A stretch of 64,000 nt of DNA from Fistularia commersonii (GCA_037954325.1 JBBMNZ010000007.1:8471001-8535000); one strand, 5' to 3'. Positions 37,621 to 51,500 are shown, numbered from the stretch's first letter. Numbers and translations: made by a program. The notes: generated from the sequence alone by a model not told the origin.

Positions 37621-39200
37621 CAACACGACCAAATTACTCTCCCATATTTCTGTGAGGAGATGAATCTAGAAGTCTTCACGGGTGATGGATAATTCCACAA
37701 ACCCCGGAGTCAAACGTCATGTGACGCTGACGATGGCGGAGATGATCCAAGCTGGTCTTCAAAAACGCAGATGGACAACTGGTCCAAACAGTGACGGGGA
37801 AGTCCGATGACTGAACCATACCCCGGGATAAAAAGATGGCGGGTGTGGATAAAGAGAAGCTCAGAACTTTTGCCCGATGAAAATGAGTTCCTGCTTCGGA
37901 GGGAATTAAACACTTAGAAGGATTAAGGAAAGAGCGTCCGACAAATAACAGCACAGTAACAGACAGAAACTAATTCATTTTAGCTTTTAATCCCATTCTT
38001 TGCCGTCACCTTGTGTTTTTGTTTTTCCCGCGTCCTCAAGCAGGCGATGCAAGGACAATCCCTGAGTGGACCTGAAAGCAACATTAGACTTAAAATCTCT
38101 CGACTCGGACTTGAATTTAGGAGCCGAGCGATAACGCCGCAGAGAGGACCCGACCCTTGACCCGCCTGAGACTTGGACTTCCTGAACCTTAGAAAAATCA
38201 AAGCTTCGCCCCATGAATAGTCATGGCGAGCTAAAGACCCCATGACCGTAATTCCTGGTCAGTTTATGTGAAGAGGCTGCTAACTCGGCCCTCCATCGAT
38301 TTGCAGAGCTCATGGAAAGTCTTGAGAGCATCCTGATAGTGTCTGGAGACACAGAGACTCGACATTGACTGGGGACTTCATTCTTTAGGAGTAAATAAAA
38401 TCACTATCGCTGAGCGATCGGTTGCCCGTCGGGTTTGACGTCGCTTCTCGGGCTGCGGACGCTGAAGCCAGGTGAAATATCACCGCTGCATTTCCCTGTC
38501 AATCAATGACCCACAGGACCACCTGGAATCCCGCAAAAGGGACCTCCTTTAAACGTCATCTTCAAACCAGTCACGAGATCCTTTTATTTTTGCCGCTAAC
38601 CCAAACGCCAAGACACTGACATAAAGCACGGAAATACAAATAAACTAGCTCGCTACATTAGCTAACAGGTGATTAGCAAAATGACCCCCCTGTGTCTGTG
38701 AAAGATAACCCTAATTAGCCTGACACGCTTTGCAACTTTACCTCAGTGTTCAACAGGGAAGCGGGTTTTTTGGTGAAGAAGACTTTGTCACTTCCAATTC
38801 TCCTGACGAACCCCCACAGACAAAAAAAAACCCTCCAGGGTTTGTGCTGTGAGGCACAGCTGTCAGTCTCACCTTCCTTCTTTAGATTCCGGGGTTCATC
38901 ACCCCTATGCTCCTCATCTTATTCCTTCACCTTCGCTTTTCTCCCCTTCACATTCCTGAGCCCCCCCCCCTCCCCTCCGACACACACACACACACACACA
39001 CATACATACACACCACACAGGCTGCGCTCATTACAGCGGATTTGCATGTCTGCTTCAGAGCTGCATGAGAGGAGATGAAAAAGAACTCCCAGTGGCTGCC
39101 TCTGCAGAGCTCCCCTCATCTGACGGAGAGGAGCTCCACTCTGGGCCCGAGACAAAGACGGCAAACAAATGCAGGCGTCTTAGAAGGGGACCCATGCACA

Positions 39201-39201
<1 letters not shown>

Positions 39202-39238
<37 letters not shown>
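39202..39238. repeat. (CA)n microsatellite
   Basis: CA run of about 37 bp. Confidence 0.9.
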
Positions 39239-42200
39239 AAAATACAAAGATACTACACTCTGGAAAGAATTTCCACCCCACAGTGCTCAATTTAATAAAT
39301 AGATCTATATATGGGGAATCAGGAGAAAAATTGAGTTCTACCTTCCAGCACATTGCTTCCCCCCCTGCACATTATCAAACCGGCATTCTCAGATGACAAC
39401 ATCAGCGTCCCTCCCCTGGCGGAGATCCTCTCCAGGGCCGCCGGCCAACCATTAGGGTCCCTGTCCCCGCCGATTCCGGCCCGTACCTTTCAAAAGGCCG
39501 ACGGGTGAAGTTTTCGGCAACGGAAGAGAACGGGCATCACCCTGACCGTGACTACCGAGATTGGAGATTCCACCAAACATCCGGCTTAACACACATTTTC
39601 ACGTGTTTACTGTGAATCCCCCGAGCGGGTGCAGAAAGAGAATCTCAACATATTCCGTCGGAACCAAAAACGATACCGAAGCTTATTAACAGACAAACAT
39701 GAGCTGGCAGAATCAGACGCCCCGGTGGCACGTCACCATGTTGAAGCCTTACAACGCGGGTGACGGCGTGATGACGCCGGCCCACTTCTTCAACTCCCGG
39801 GTTAATTATGGCAAACATAAATAACCGACAAGCTGTGTTGAGATGCTGCGTTGCGGGGTCGGGTTCCACCGTCAAAAGACCTAAACCTTCGGCTCAGGTA
39901 GAGAACACACCTGCAGGTGCAGCCCACGCACCGCTGACTGATAAAATAGGATAAAACAGAAGCGGAGCTCTCGTCTTCCAGGTACTTGCCGTGGCTTTAG
40001 TTTCGTCAAAACGGCCACGGAGCTGTCGATTATGACTAACTGCCATGCGCTCAGATCCAGCGGGCAAGGCGGGCAGGTGAAACTCACCGAGGGGGAGGGA
40101 AGCCGATCCGACCCGGCGCCAGGTGGGATCTGGTCATTCGGTCGGGTCGCGAACCGGGCTTGACTTTCAGACGGAGTGTATGCGCGCCTACAATTCCTGA
40201 ATGTCCGACCGCAGATGCTCGCGAGACGGGCGGCTTCTTGTCGCGCTGCTCTGCTCAAACACCAAAACCACTATAGAAAAGGGGAAAAGCTCCAAGTTCC
40301 GCTCTTGCTACCCTTGAAATTAGGTGCTTTTGCTCAGATGACTCACTGGGTGAAAGGAGTGCTTCCTGTGCCATGCCAGATGAGTCACCGTGGACGAGCG
40401 GGGCAGAGCAGATGCCGAGCCAACCTGCGGCGTCGCCCTCTGACCGCGTGCCTCGCATTCAGGAGAGCGTCGCCGGCGCTCTGCCGCCCCTCGTCCCCTC
40501 GTCCCCTCGTCCCTCTATCCAGGAAAACGCGGCCGACATTTCCTGCGGCACAACTGCCGCTGGTTCTGCTGCCGCTGACAGTCAAGCTAGGCAGTTTAAT
40601 TATTATTCATTGCATTACACCCACCAGGAAATACCTACTCAGGCCACTCTGACTCATAAGGGCACCGGGGCTTAGTAAGCAGATAAATAAAATAAAAATA
40701 AAACTGAAAGAGGAGATTTTGACATCGAGTTGGAGTTCAACATTTCTAATCGGTGTCTTCTGAAGGTTGGAAAAATAAATTAGGTTTGAAAAGATAATGG
40801 ATTTTTTTCAGTTCTGGCACAGTGAATTGGAAGGTTTCTGTTTTTTTTGGTTAAATATCTGACAACAGGGCTAAAATCAATCTGCTGGTTATTTCGACTT
40901 TTGTGAAGTTTATGCATCTCACGCCTGCCGCTCTGTGATATACCGGGTACGCCAGGTGAGAAACCCCAAGCTGTCGTGCCACATCTCAAAACGGATTGTT
41001 AACTTCGATGTCAACCTTGAAGGCTTGTCCTCTCCCACTGGGGTCGGTGAGAGTCACCACTGAACCCGACGCTGCAAGCAAGGCCACCGACCTCCCGCCC
41101 TCATGTTCGCTGGCCTCTTTTGGATGGATGTTTGTGAACCACGGTCAGCACAGTAGTCCTGCCATAGAACCTGAACTTCAGGAAAGGAACATAAAAAAAA
41201 AATTTAAACCAAAGCCAAATTTTGAAATATGACCCTTCCTGTTGGTCTTTGGTACCACAAAAAGTTAAAAAAAAAACAACACCACACACAACAGGACACC
41301 CAGTAGGGTGTTCAGGAGTGTACCAGGGGTGTTGGACCAGACTCATGAATGGTGTTTGGACCTTTGGGGTCTCTCTCAGCTCGAGGGAACACAATTTGAA
41401 TGACAGAAAGTCTGGACGGTTTAAAAACTGAGACGTAGCCAAACCGCACGTGTACATGCACGATAACCTGTGGAATCACAGGATTTATCTTCGGCAGATA
41501 TTCGGCCCTGTTTGTGAAAAGTGAACAGATATGGAGAAAAGCAATGCTATTACCACGTCAATGAACCCTGCACTTACAGCAGTATTGTTACACACAACTA
41601 CAGCAGCAGGTTTTGCATTATTTCTTACTCACATTCTATCTCAACCAGCCTTGCTAACAGATTTTAAACAACTAATTTAGTCTTAAGGTTTGGCCTGCCT
41701 TTCTTATCACACGAGAAAAACATCTTGGGTTCTTCAGTTGTTGTGAAGCCGCACAGGTACGGCCCAGGAGGGATGCAGTTATGGCTGGTCGGACCCCTTT
41801 GGGTGGAGATACGCCGGCAGAAACCCCAGTTGTTACCAGGTTGCCACAGGACTGGACAATTTCATGCTCGGGGGCTTTACAGGCACTAAAAGCCAAATGT
41901 TTGATGAGACAAAGAAGGGAAATCAAAGTGAGTGCCCAAGTGGTGGTCAGAGTGTCCCACCAGCGGGACCTTTTTTTTTTTTTTTTAAACAAAGGAGCAA
42001 CAACATGGCAAAATTAATTGGAGAACAGACAAGATGAAAAAAAAAAAGAGAGGTTTTGTTTTGAACTGAAATGGGATTATCAGGCATGAACCGGTACAAT
42101 CAGCACCGACCACAGGTTCCATCCTTTCTTCCTCTCTAATTATACTCATTTCTGTTGAAGCATCGTTGGAGCTTCTTTGACTGGACTTACAGCAAAAACA

Positions 42201-42319
42201 GACTGGATCTTTAGCCTATAGCTTAGCATAGCACAGCCTGTTCCTAGCCGGAACCAGACTTCAAAAGTTTCCACCAGCACCATCGCTAGAACCTCCCAGT
42301 GGAGGCCTGCACACCGTAA

Positions 42320-42375
42320 ACACACGCGCACACACACACACACACACACAAACACAGACACACGCGCACACACAT

Positions 42376-42424
<49 letters not shown>
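42320..42424. repeat. (CA)n microsatellite, interrupted
   Basis: About 100 bp of CA with GC and ATG interruptions; the right half (42,380-42,421) is a perfect run. Confidence 0.92.
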
Positions 42425-42425
<1 letters not shown>

Positions 42426-45400
42426 GTGACCCCACCCCCCGAGCGCTAAGCCTATCAGACCAAACATTGCTGTGCCTCCTGCATCTTAATAAGAGGAGGG
42501 AAACGAGAAGGGAAGTAAAGGCAAGGCAGTCTTTTAGAGGAAGCTGAATAAATGACTGAACACACACCCTGGGGCGAGAATGCCGGGGGGTTTCCAGGGG
42601 GTCGGGGCACGCGGGGCCAATCGTGTCAAGATGAAGGCGGCCGGCAAAAAGAACACCGACATATTAAAGCGGCCAAGACTTGCAGAAGGGAAAAGAGCGG
42701 CGTTCGGCTGTGCGGCTCGTTTCTGAGTCGGCAACAGCCGACGCGACCGAAAAAACGGCAATTAGCGATTCAAAAGTGAAATTCCGTCCATCTGGAAGGC
42801 AGCATCCCTTCCCAATCAGAATCCGGCCCGTGCCATTAGACCCTCTGATCTCACAGCTTCAGATCTTGCCCGTGTTTTCTTTTCAGAACGTGCGAGTACT
42901 GAAACGCGCCTAAGTGAAACACGCATAATTGCATCGGAATACGGTCGGGGTTCGCTGGCCCAGACGGTTGGCTGGTAGCGGCTCGAGTTATTAGCTGCTC
43001 GGCGGTATGGCTGTTTAGCCCGCTGGCTCACGAGATAGCGATCGAGACAAGTGATAGCATAGCGTCGTGTTTATCGTCGCGGAGACCGTCAAGCGGCAAG
43101 CTGTGCGAAAGCTTGTCAGTATACATAAACTTATATCTGCGCTCCTAATCCATATAATATTTAGAACCCCGTGTTCGAGCTTTACCGCAACACAGCGGCC
43201 AATCTCTGTCATTACTAGAGCAAACAAGCCCTGCTTGCAGACAACTTCCCCTCATTCATGTGGATAAACGCTTTGTGTGCAAACTGTAATCTCTGACAAC
43301 CCGGGTAAACCGGTAATGTGAAATTTGAAAATATATGTATACAGTATATTGCAGGATAATGGGAGTCCTTAAAAGACTTTAATTGGCTTGACGCGAGACG
43401 GCGTGGCCTTAAAACTCGGGCGGCTTCTAATGGGATATCAAAGCTGGATTGTTTACTGTACGTCTCCCCTCCTCGCGATAATGACGGGGATCCTCGGGGG
43501 TGCCACAGCCCTTAGGTTGTTAAATCCAAAAAATGGGTGCATTAAATACGGTTTAATTGACTTCTATTTACCCCGCTGTATTGTCTCTCAAAGAAAAAGC
43601 GAGAGAGAGAGAGAGAAAAAAAAAAGTCTTTGGCACTCCTCGAAGACTTCAAAAGTAGGTCACTCAGTCTCTTGTGAGTCATAGGCTCTGGCAAAGGACC
43701 AGGAGGAGCAGGTATGGGAGAGACACAGAGTCCCATGTCGTGCTGATACGGTCCCATCTGGATTTTAAAACCACAACCGAGAATTACCGACATTTAGCGA
43801 GCGCCACGCCAGATATCTGGAAGTACCGGACGCGTACAGCTGCGCGGACCACGTGAGTTACGCAAGAACAGCGCGCGGTGTCATTAACGGTCGTACGTGG
43901 GCCCGGGAGCTGCAGGCACGCCGCCCCGCGTTCGACCGATCCCGACGTATCCAAGAGCGCAGATTTGTGGGATCGCAGGTGCAGTCCCTCTCCTTTTCCA
44001 GAGCAGAGGCCCCAGGCTTCCCTCCCAGAGGCCGTTGGCAGAGCGGTCGGCCGGCGGGGTCAGAGCCGGGCCTGATATTTCCAAGCGGCTCGTTTTCAAG
44101 GAGATGACTCAGCCCGTCAGTGGCATGGTCACCTAGGGACGACACGTATTCGGAGGCCATTTCTTTCTAAATTGCGGCCAGCAATTGGCACAGGCCGTGT
44201 CGCCTCAACCGCCGAGCCCCTCCTCCAGCTAACCCCTCCGCCCTCTCATTCATCCACCCTGAGGGAGAGGCATGCAGGCCAGAGGAAGTGTGACTCATCT
44301 GAGTAACAAGATGCATTCTTCTGAATTCTCCACAGACATGTTGTTTGCTAAATGAAGAGCACAGGAGAGCTTGGCGAAGGGGAAAGGTAAAGAAAAAGGA
44401 GGAGGATGAAGAAGAATTCAGGCAAGAAATTAAAAAAGCCGTCACCGGGCCGGTGGCGGGGGCAGGAACGACGGGGCCACGGCAAGTCACCGCTTGTGTG
44501 GGTTTCTGGGTCCGCACAGATCTACATGAAGCCCTGGCTCCCGCCGAGGGTTTTCTGAATCACAGATGGCGAATCCAAGGACTACATCTAAGTCTAATCC
44601 ATCAGGTTTTTACACTGAAAATAAAAAAAAAAAAAAAAATAACCAATGACGACGGCAGGGAGAGGCTTGGACGGGAGATTCTGCTGAAGACCCAGACCTA
44701 CTGAGTTCGGCCGGAGGTGTGAAGAAAAGCGTTCAATTAACAAGTCTTTACCCACTAAGTCCACATCAGGAGAACTTGGCAAACATCATGAGAGATCATG
44801 AGTCTGTTCTGTGGCCGCAATAGTTTCACCGTCTGTTCTATTTTCTCTGACTGCCAGCAGTGATTCTGGCAGTGGCACGCTGATAATCTGAGCCGATCAT
44901 CTATTGCAAACTACATAAATAATCTGATGCTGCTAAATATGCATCGCATCCGTCCTGGTGACCGGCCAGATTTCAGCTCAAACTAACCATGAACAGAGGC
45001 ATGGCCAAACAGTCACGGATTTATCTGCTGTCTGGACCAGCAGGATGATGATAATTAACATCCAGAGCGCGGCATTAGCGATAGCATTAGAGCGCAGGCA
45101 GCAAAAACAAGCTACGGAGGGCCCGGCAGGCTCGGAGGCAGCTTCAGACGCTCATCGTTCGTTCCTTCGACCTGCTGAACGCGCTCGACGGCAACAAATG
45201 TTTGCAGACAAGGCGGCCGAGGTTCCGGCTAGCAAGAGCATCTGCTGCAAACTCCACAAGTGTCAGACAGAAGGACAGAGACGACAAATTATTTTCAGCT
45301 GGATTCTGTTTTGAAAGCGACAAGCGGTGTCCCAAAGTGACATCTGTTTTATTAGAGCGCTCGAGAGGAGGCTCCGTACCCTTTTCCATTTTGGAAACGT

Positions 45401-47000
45401 TACGCAAAGTCGGCTCAAATCTGAATCAGCAGTTCACACTGAAAACAAAACGGAGAAAAAAAAAAAAAAAACAACTGCCAAGACACGTGCCAAGAAATAT
45501 TACTGCTATCAACCGTGGAGGCTGGAGGATCTGTTGAATAGTCCTGGAGAACTTCGCAGTTACACCCAACACACAAAATATGCACACTGTAAAATCAAAT
45601 CCCTGAAATTTACAGGACGGACGCCAACAGCTCCGTCATAAACATGGAGGTACCTCCGGGTGAGGTTATCCCGCTAAACACCACCGAGCACATCCACTGG
45701 TTCATTTGAATTCTACGGCCTTCCTTCACTTGGACTTCACTGACTCTCCAGCTAGTGTGTGACCAGACGACCTCCCTGTTTCCATCAACGCCAGGCCAGC
45801 CCAAGCAGACACGCACTACGTCCTTCTCATTGGACACAACTATTGACACGTGAATCCAAATAATTCTGTTTTACCTAGAAGGGAGTTTATACACACGGGA
45901 TATGTTTCTTTGTAGCGCAGCTATGTATCTACTCCGCAGGTCCCAATGCCTACAGATCGGAGGCGAATACATTTTACGCAATAAAAGATGGAATCGTAAA
46001 TTGGACACGGTGACTCAAACAAGACTGACACGTGCCTTGTTTCTACATAGAGATGGGTTTGAAACAAATCGAGGAATAGCCGACCCTTTTCACATTCATA
46101 GCATGTGAGGATGAAGAGGGAGCCCTTCAGCCCGAGCGCGGGGGCTCAATCTACATATGACATAATTTTTCTGGGGAAAAAGAAGTACTGCAAGGAGTCT
46201 ACATCTTTTGGGGGCTACTTACGACGAAGGAGCAGGGGCCAGTAGATTCAATCACGCCGAGTACCGAACTCTGACGGGAAGGCCGCGCCGGTCTTCGGCC
46301 CCGTTCCGACCCGGCATTAGCGTGCACCCCGGCGGATCCGGTCACGGGTGGACAGCTCTATCGCTCAGACCACATTCTGAGGTGGTCTGGGCTCCACATG
46401 AAGGCATTCCTTCTGCACTGAGTAAGTAATTGTGTCTTTGGCTGCACGGAGGCGCTGCCCACTCACTGCTCAACCTCTGTGTAGGTAAAATCTACAAACC
46501 CAAGCACTTCTGAGAAGGTGCCCGCTGGCTTTGTCCGCGGCACAAAAGTCCCGAAAACGCTCGCAGAGACACGGGCGAGTCAAACATCTTGAGCGATTCG
46601 GTTTGCCGATGACACACAAAGGAATAGACCGAGTCTGTTCCTTCCTCTGCTTTTAATTTGCAGCAGACTAGGCATGGAAGGGGCAGTGCTGCATGTCTGC
46701 ATTCAAAAACGAGAACAAATATGGTTTGCAAAGGGAAATCAGGTTTATTGCATGAAGATGTGAGTCTCTGGGCAAACAAAGGAAGTGCTATCCGAACACA
46801 ATCTGTTCTTCTGTAGAGCCACACATGAAGCGAGGTACTGGGAGAATTGTGCTATAAGCGGATCAGCCGGGATGGGAGACCGGGCCTGAGCTGGATGCTT
46901 CGCACCCACGTCGGTCAACCCTCGGAGACGAAGCTGCAAACGTTAGGTTTACCCTCAAACCTTCTTACGCACGAAACGTGGCATTCGACGAGTTTCTATA

Positions 47001-47247
47001 TTGGTCCAATTTTCCAGATGCTTTGATCGCCCTCTCATCAATGACAGCCAACGCTGACCTTAAATGACCCTCAATTGGTCCGTGGACGCGAACCGAAGGC
47101 TGCGACGGAATCCAACCACATTTTGGACCAATTTTCAAGATGCTTTGATCGCCCCCTCATCGACGAAGACCGACGTCGACCTTAAATGACCCTCACTCGG
47201 TTCGTGGACGTGAACCGAAGGCTGAGACGGAACTGAACCACATTCTT
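47001..47247. repeat. Direct tandem duplication, two units of about 122 bp
   Basis: Unit 1 begins TTGGTCCAATTTTCCAGATG (47,001) and unit 2 begins TTGGACCAATTTTCAAGATG (47,123). Both continue with CTTTGATCGCC, CTCATC, GACCTTAAATGACCCTCA, CGTGGACG, GAACCGAAGGCTG and GACGGAA in the same order. A third partial start (TTGGACCGCGG, about 47,248) follows. The units are about 85% identical by eye. I do not recognise the sequence. Confidence 0.85.
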
Positions 47248-48084
47248 GGACCGCGGACAAATTTCAGCAATCTCTTCAGTATCACAACATGAAAAATGAG
47301 TCACAGAAACCACCACGCTTGGCGAGCGCTGCCAAACTCCACCCTGTCCTCCTGCGTTTTCTGAGCCTACCCGGCCGGCGCCAATGTTGCTAGGTGCCGT
47401 GTTTCCCCGGCAAATCAAATGGTCCTGATTAGCCAGTACTGGAAAAAAAAAAATGGCTAAACGCTCTCTGATAAAACGCAGCAGTGTGGCTGCAACATTT
47501 GGCAATGCACCAACTGAATCGGTTCGCATCCGCTTACATTTCCAATTCCACCTCAGAACATGGAGTGGAGTGCATGGGACTGGCTGGCTGACAGATCAGG
47601 AGAAGGTGTGCTGAGAAGAACCGGGCGGCGTATCGCCGGATGAATAAAAAATGAAAGTGTAGTGCTTCTGTAAATCCACTCTCTCCATCCCGTGAGGGAG
47701 GGGGGGGGCTGGTGAGGGGGGGTGACGGCGGAGCGGAGGCTTGTCTGAAAAACTGAACTGGTGCTGCATTCCCACATCCACCCGATTCCAGTGGGGGGAG
47801 GAGGGGCATTTTAAAAATTCATTAATTTACAGCAAAAAATAGATTAAAGCGCCCAGCTGAGCAAAACTCGAAATTTGGTTCGCGAATAATATTACCGCTA
47901 AGACGTCGCTGTCAAACCCGGGGCTGGGAGGGGGCGCCTGAAGACAGGATGCTAACACTTCCAAACCCTGAGATTTTTTTCCCCCAACTAAACAGTTCTT
48001 AAAATAACATATTTCTAATTGTCATTTTTATTTATGCCCTCCTTCACTGGGAAAAAAAAAAAAAACAAAGATCCGGGAAGAAAA

Positions 48085-48430
48085 ACCTGCAAAAACTAAT
48101 TAAATCCATTGAAGGCCTGGCCGTTCCCATGATGCCGTGCCAATGTCATTCTATTCAGCATTTGATATCTCAGCTACAGAGACTCAATGACAGCTGCTGC
48201 AGGCCCCAACAAACGTCTCGGAGTGCAGTTACAGTAATTGCTCTGGCCAGCACTAAATGAGGTTCACTTAAGCGCAATTATCCCCCCTCTGATCTCTCAC
48301 ATTAAGAGACTTCTTTAACGTGGAGAAGTGGGCTCGCACAATGTGACTGCAAACAAGATTCAAATTGGAATCAGGGAGGCATTTCCAGCAGATGAATGGC
48401 TTCATAGCTCATCTGCATTCTAGTGATGCA
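48085..48430. other. Candidate conserved noncoding element
   Basis: About 345 bp of repeat-free, balanced sequence carrying words typical of developmental enhancers: TGACAGCTGCTGC (TALE half-site and E-box), ACAGTAATTGCTC (homeodomain core), GCGCAATTATC and AACAAGATTCAAAT. It lies in the putative foxj3 5' intron. Proposed from texture only; no alignment was possible. Confidence 0.25.
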
Positions 48431-49759
48431 CGGCGTCTCTAATGAAGACCGAGCCGGTCCCTCCTCGGCAGCCCGTCCTCCATTAGAACAAACCCTCACG
48501 CCGGATGCGGGGGGGTCAGGGGGGGCGGGGGTCAATTTAGAAACATCCAGTCATTCAATATGGACAGCACAGCGGGGTGAGAGAAGAAGAATCCAGGGGT
48601 TCTCCTGCCAAGCCGAGGTGAAAATCGCCGCTCGGAACGAGACGAGACCCCGGTGAAATAACATCACACTTGACAGGAGGGCGGGACCTCAAAAAGCAGT
48701 GGATTCTCGCCAACAAGAAGCTGTCTTAGAGATTCTCAGCGCGGGCTTCAGACTGGCGGCGGCGGCGGCTTAACGCGACGCCAGGAAATAAACCGGCGCT
48801 GCTCGTGAATCGAGAGCCATCTGCCAATCGACAAACACAATAGGTCCTCGGGCTGAAGGGGGAGATGTGCCGGTCTAATACGGTTTGCTACAGAGGATAC
48901 CTGTTGGGTGCAGTCCAGAACTGGGTGCATGTCGCCACAGGCTCAACCGCCAGGAGTCTGATAACTACACCTCACGGACGGACATTTGAATAATCACTTC
49001 AACAGGGGGAGAAATTAAAAAGCCTCTCCGAGAGATTGGGCCAGGCAAGAGGGCCACGCTCTGAATTCCGAATCAGGGTCCTGGATATTCAAAATGAAGC
49101 AAGTGCGTCCGCGGCGACTGGCCCGCAGACCCCCGACATCTATCCAAATTAGTCACATGTCACGTCATTACCCGAGTGAATGCATTAAAGCACACAATGA
49201 GCCGACCGAGGATTGACTACTGCACTGCCATGAAATCAAACACACAGATCTGTTAACACACACACACAGGTGTTCCATATCTTTATCCAATGAGATCTTC
49301 ATACACACACACACAGGTGAATGTTCTACTGTCTGAATACATCCACAAGCTGCTGTTTTAAAAAACAAAATCCCATTCACTGCAGGAGTGAACAGATGCA
49401 CCATCTCTGAAGTCCATTCAGTCCCTGCCTCTAAACCTCAAGGTTGGACGGAGGGAGAGAGAAAGAACGGGATCGATAGAAGGAACAATGAACGGGGTGA
49501 GAGGACGCGGGGAAGGATCATCTCTCTGCGTGGACAAACGGCATGGGATGTTGTGTACGGGATGTGTGTGCGCGCTACGACCGCCGCTGCTCGACACGAT
49601 ACTCCGGGCTGTCGGCTTTTACAGACGTCCGCCGGCGACTCCGTCCACACCGATCCTCCCTTTGTGGCCTCCACTTTCTTCTCCAAGATCAATAAAAGTA
49701 TTTCTGATTCAACCTGGACCATCACACCCAGGTTGTGATGGAGCTCCATCCCGGGGCCA

Positions 49760-49915
49760 CGTCATGACATAAAACCATCCACCCTCTCATTCACACATCT
49801 GGGCAGGACTTTCCGCGTGGTTTTGGACCGTGGGCGTCACGGCGATTAGCACCTCCGCCTCACGGCAAGAAGGTCCCTGGCTGGATTCCATGCTCGCACA
49901 GTTTCTCCTGGTTAT
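49760..49915. mobile_element. SINE-like fragments in opposite orientations
   Basis: A left piece resembling the reverse orientation of the repeat (CATTCACACATCTGGGCAGG, GTGGTTTTGGACCGTGGG) directly abuts a right piece in forward orientation (GATTAGCACCTCCGCCTCA, GCAAGAAGGTCCCTGGCTGG). Both pieces are short and diverged. Confidence 0.5.
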
Positions 49916-50149
49916 TGCTTCCAAAAATTCTATTTACAAAAACAAACAATGTTACAATGAATGGATAAAGATACGGAGTACCCCCCCACCACCTCCCGAA
50001 GAGCAGCTTTAAATTGTCTGCCAAAACCACAGCAGAACGCCGAGTCACAGGGACCCACGGCGGGCCATCGAACCGGCAGCCGGATGGAGCCGCGGCGGTT
50101 TGCAGCTGCATGCACGGGGAGCCGCTCCGCTGCAGGCCTGCTATTTAAA

Positions 50150-51500
50150 GGCCGGGTGATTAAGGAGCCAGCCGGGTCTGACCTTTGTTTGTGGGTGCTG
50201 ACTAACGCCGCGGGCATTCGGAGGTCTGCAGCCCGGTGGCGGCTCGCTGTCGGATATCCACGCAGGATAAAGTTGAGAGTGTGCACGGAGACAAAACTGC
50301 TCGATAAGTGACGGCGGAATTCCAGCCCGGCCGTAAACACACCCAGGAGCCCGGCGGCCAGAGACCGGAGCCAGGCCGCGAGGGGCACAAACAAGGACGC
50401 CGCTGTTTTTTCTCCCCGCAGCCGCACGGCGAGGTGCGCCGGCTCTCCGGGTGCCTTGCACGGCGTCCGGCTCCGGAGCACCGAGGTCGTGCACGGCTGC
50501 AGAAAACAACGCTCGGACACGTTTTGCACTTGTTGCGTGTCCAGCCTATCGGTCGGGGAGAGGTGGTGGAGGGGAGAGAAACCCCCCGGTTGAACGCTAA
50601 CCAACCCCCCCCTCCTCCTACTCCTCCTCCCCGTCCATCACGGTTTACCGGGGGGAGGGGGGCAGCCGCCTGACAGACGTGAAAACACACCGCGACAGCT
50701 GCGCGGCGAACACGGTCCGTGAACGCAGCACAGCCGAGCGACACATTGGTCGTACGCACCGGACCGCGGCGAGCTAACGATAGCCGCTCCGGGGCTGGAC
50801 GTGTCCGCGGTTTCACGCCGACGCAGCGGAGCAGAGGAAGGGTGGGTGGGTGGGTGGGTGAGGGGGAAGGCGAGAAGGGGAGAAGGGGGGGGAGGACACC
50901 CGGTCCCGGGTTAGCTCCGGTGGCGTCCGGCTAAAGTTAGCCGTCCACCCAAAGTGGCTAGCTAGCTGTCAAAGTTGCCCTGTCAGTTGTCACCGGTTGC
51001 GCGGCGCTGCTAGCAGGCTAACGCGGCGGAGCTGTCAACTTGGGAGAGTTACCGCGGGGAACGGAGCCCGGCTCCCCGGAGGAGGGAACGGGGGAGGGGG
51101 GTGGGCACGGCCGGCGGGGAGCCGTGCGCCAGGGGCCTGGTCGCCGGGCTCGATTCCCACAACTTCAGCGCGGCTCACTTCCCCGTGAAAGTCGTCCATT
51201 TCGAGGCCCTGAGTTCAACTTCCATGCCCGCGTAGCTCACTTACTCTGAGAGGGCGGCTGTGGCGGCGGCGGCGGCGGCGGCGCTCCGTAATCCTCACGG
51301 CACTTTCGGAGCGACTGCCCCCCACCCCGTCCGTCCGCCTCCGCTCCCGCAAGCGTACCGCGGGGCCTCGGGGAATGTCCCGCGCCGTGGACGCTCCTTG
51401 TCCTCCGCGGAGAGCCGCCGTAGCCTCGCCGGTGTGCGTCCCTTCCCTTCACGGCTTCTCTCCGCCGTCTCCCGTTCGCCTTTCTCTCGGCGGCCGAGCC
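50150..51500. promoter_or_regulatory. CpG-rich block, probable foxj3 promoter and first-exon region
   Basis: Very high CpG density over more than 1 kb, including a (GGC)n run at 51,256-51,282 and repeated GGGTGGGTGGG words near 50,842. Such blocks usually mark vertebrate housekeeping promoters. It lies upstream (in transcript sense) of the foxj3 coding exons and contains a consensus minus-strand donor at 51,244. The open frames across it (for example the one containing an alanine run) have no recognisable protein. It could instead belong to an unrecognised gene or serve both directions. Confidence 0.5.
51245..51480 (-). other. foxj3: Candidate foxj3 noncoding first exon (5' end undefined)
   Basis: On the minus strand GGCGGC-type sequence ends CTCTCAGA at 51,245 followed by GTAAGTGA, a near-perfect donor. 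There is no long open frame on this strand that matches a protein. A GC-rich 5' UTR exon spliced across about 25.5 kb to the acceptor at 25,711 would fit a FOXJ-type gene. The right boundary is arbitrary. Confidence 0.4.
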
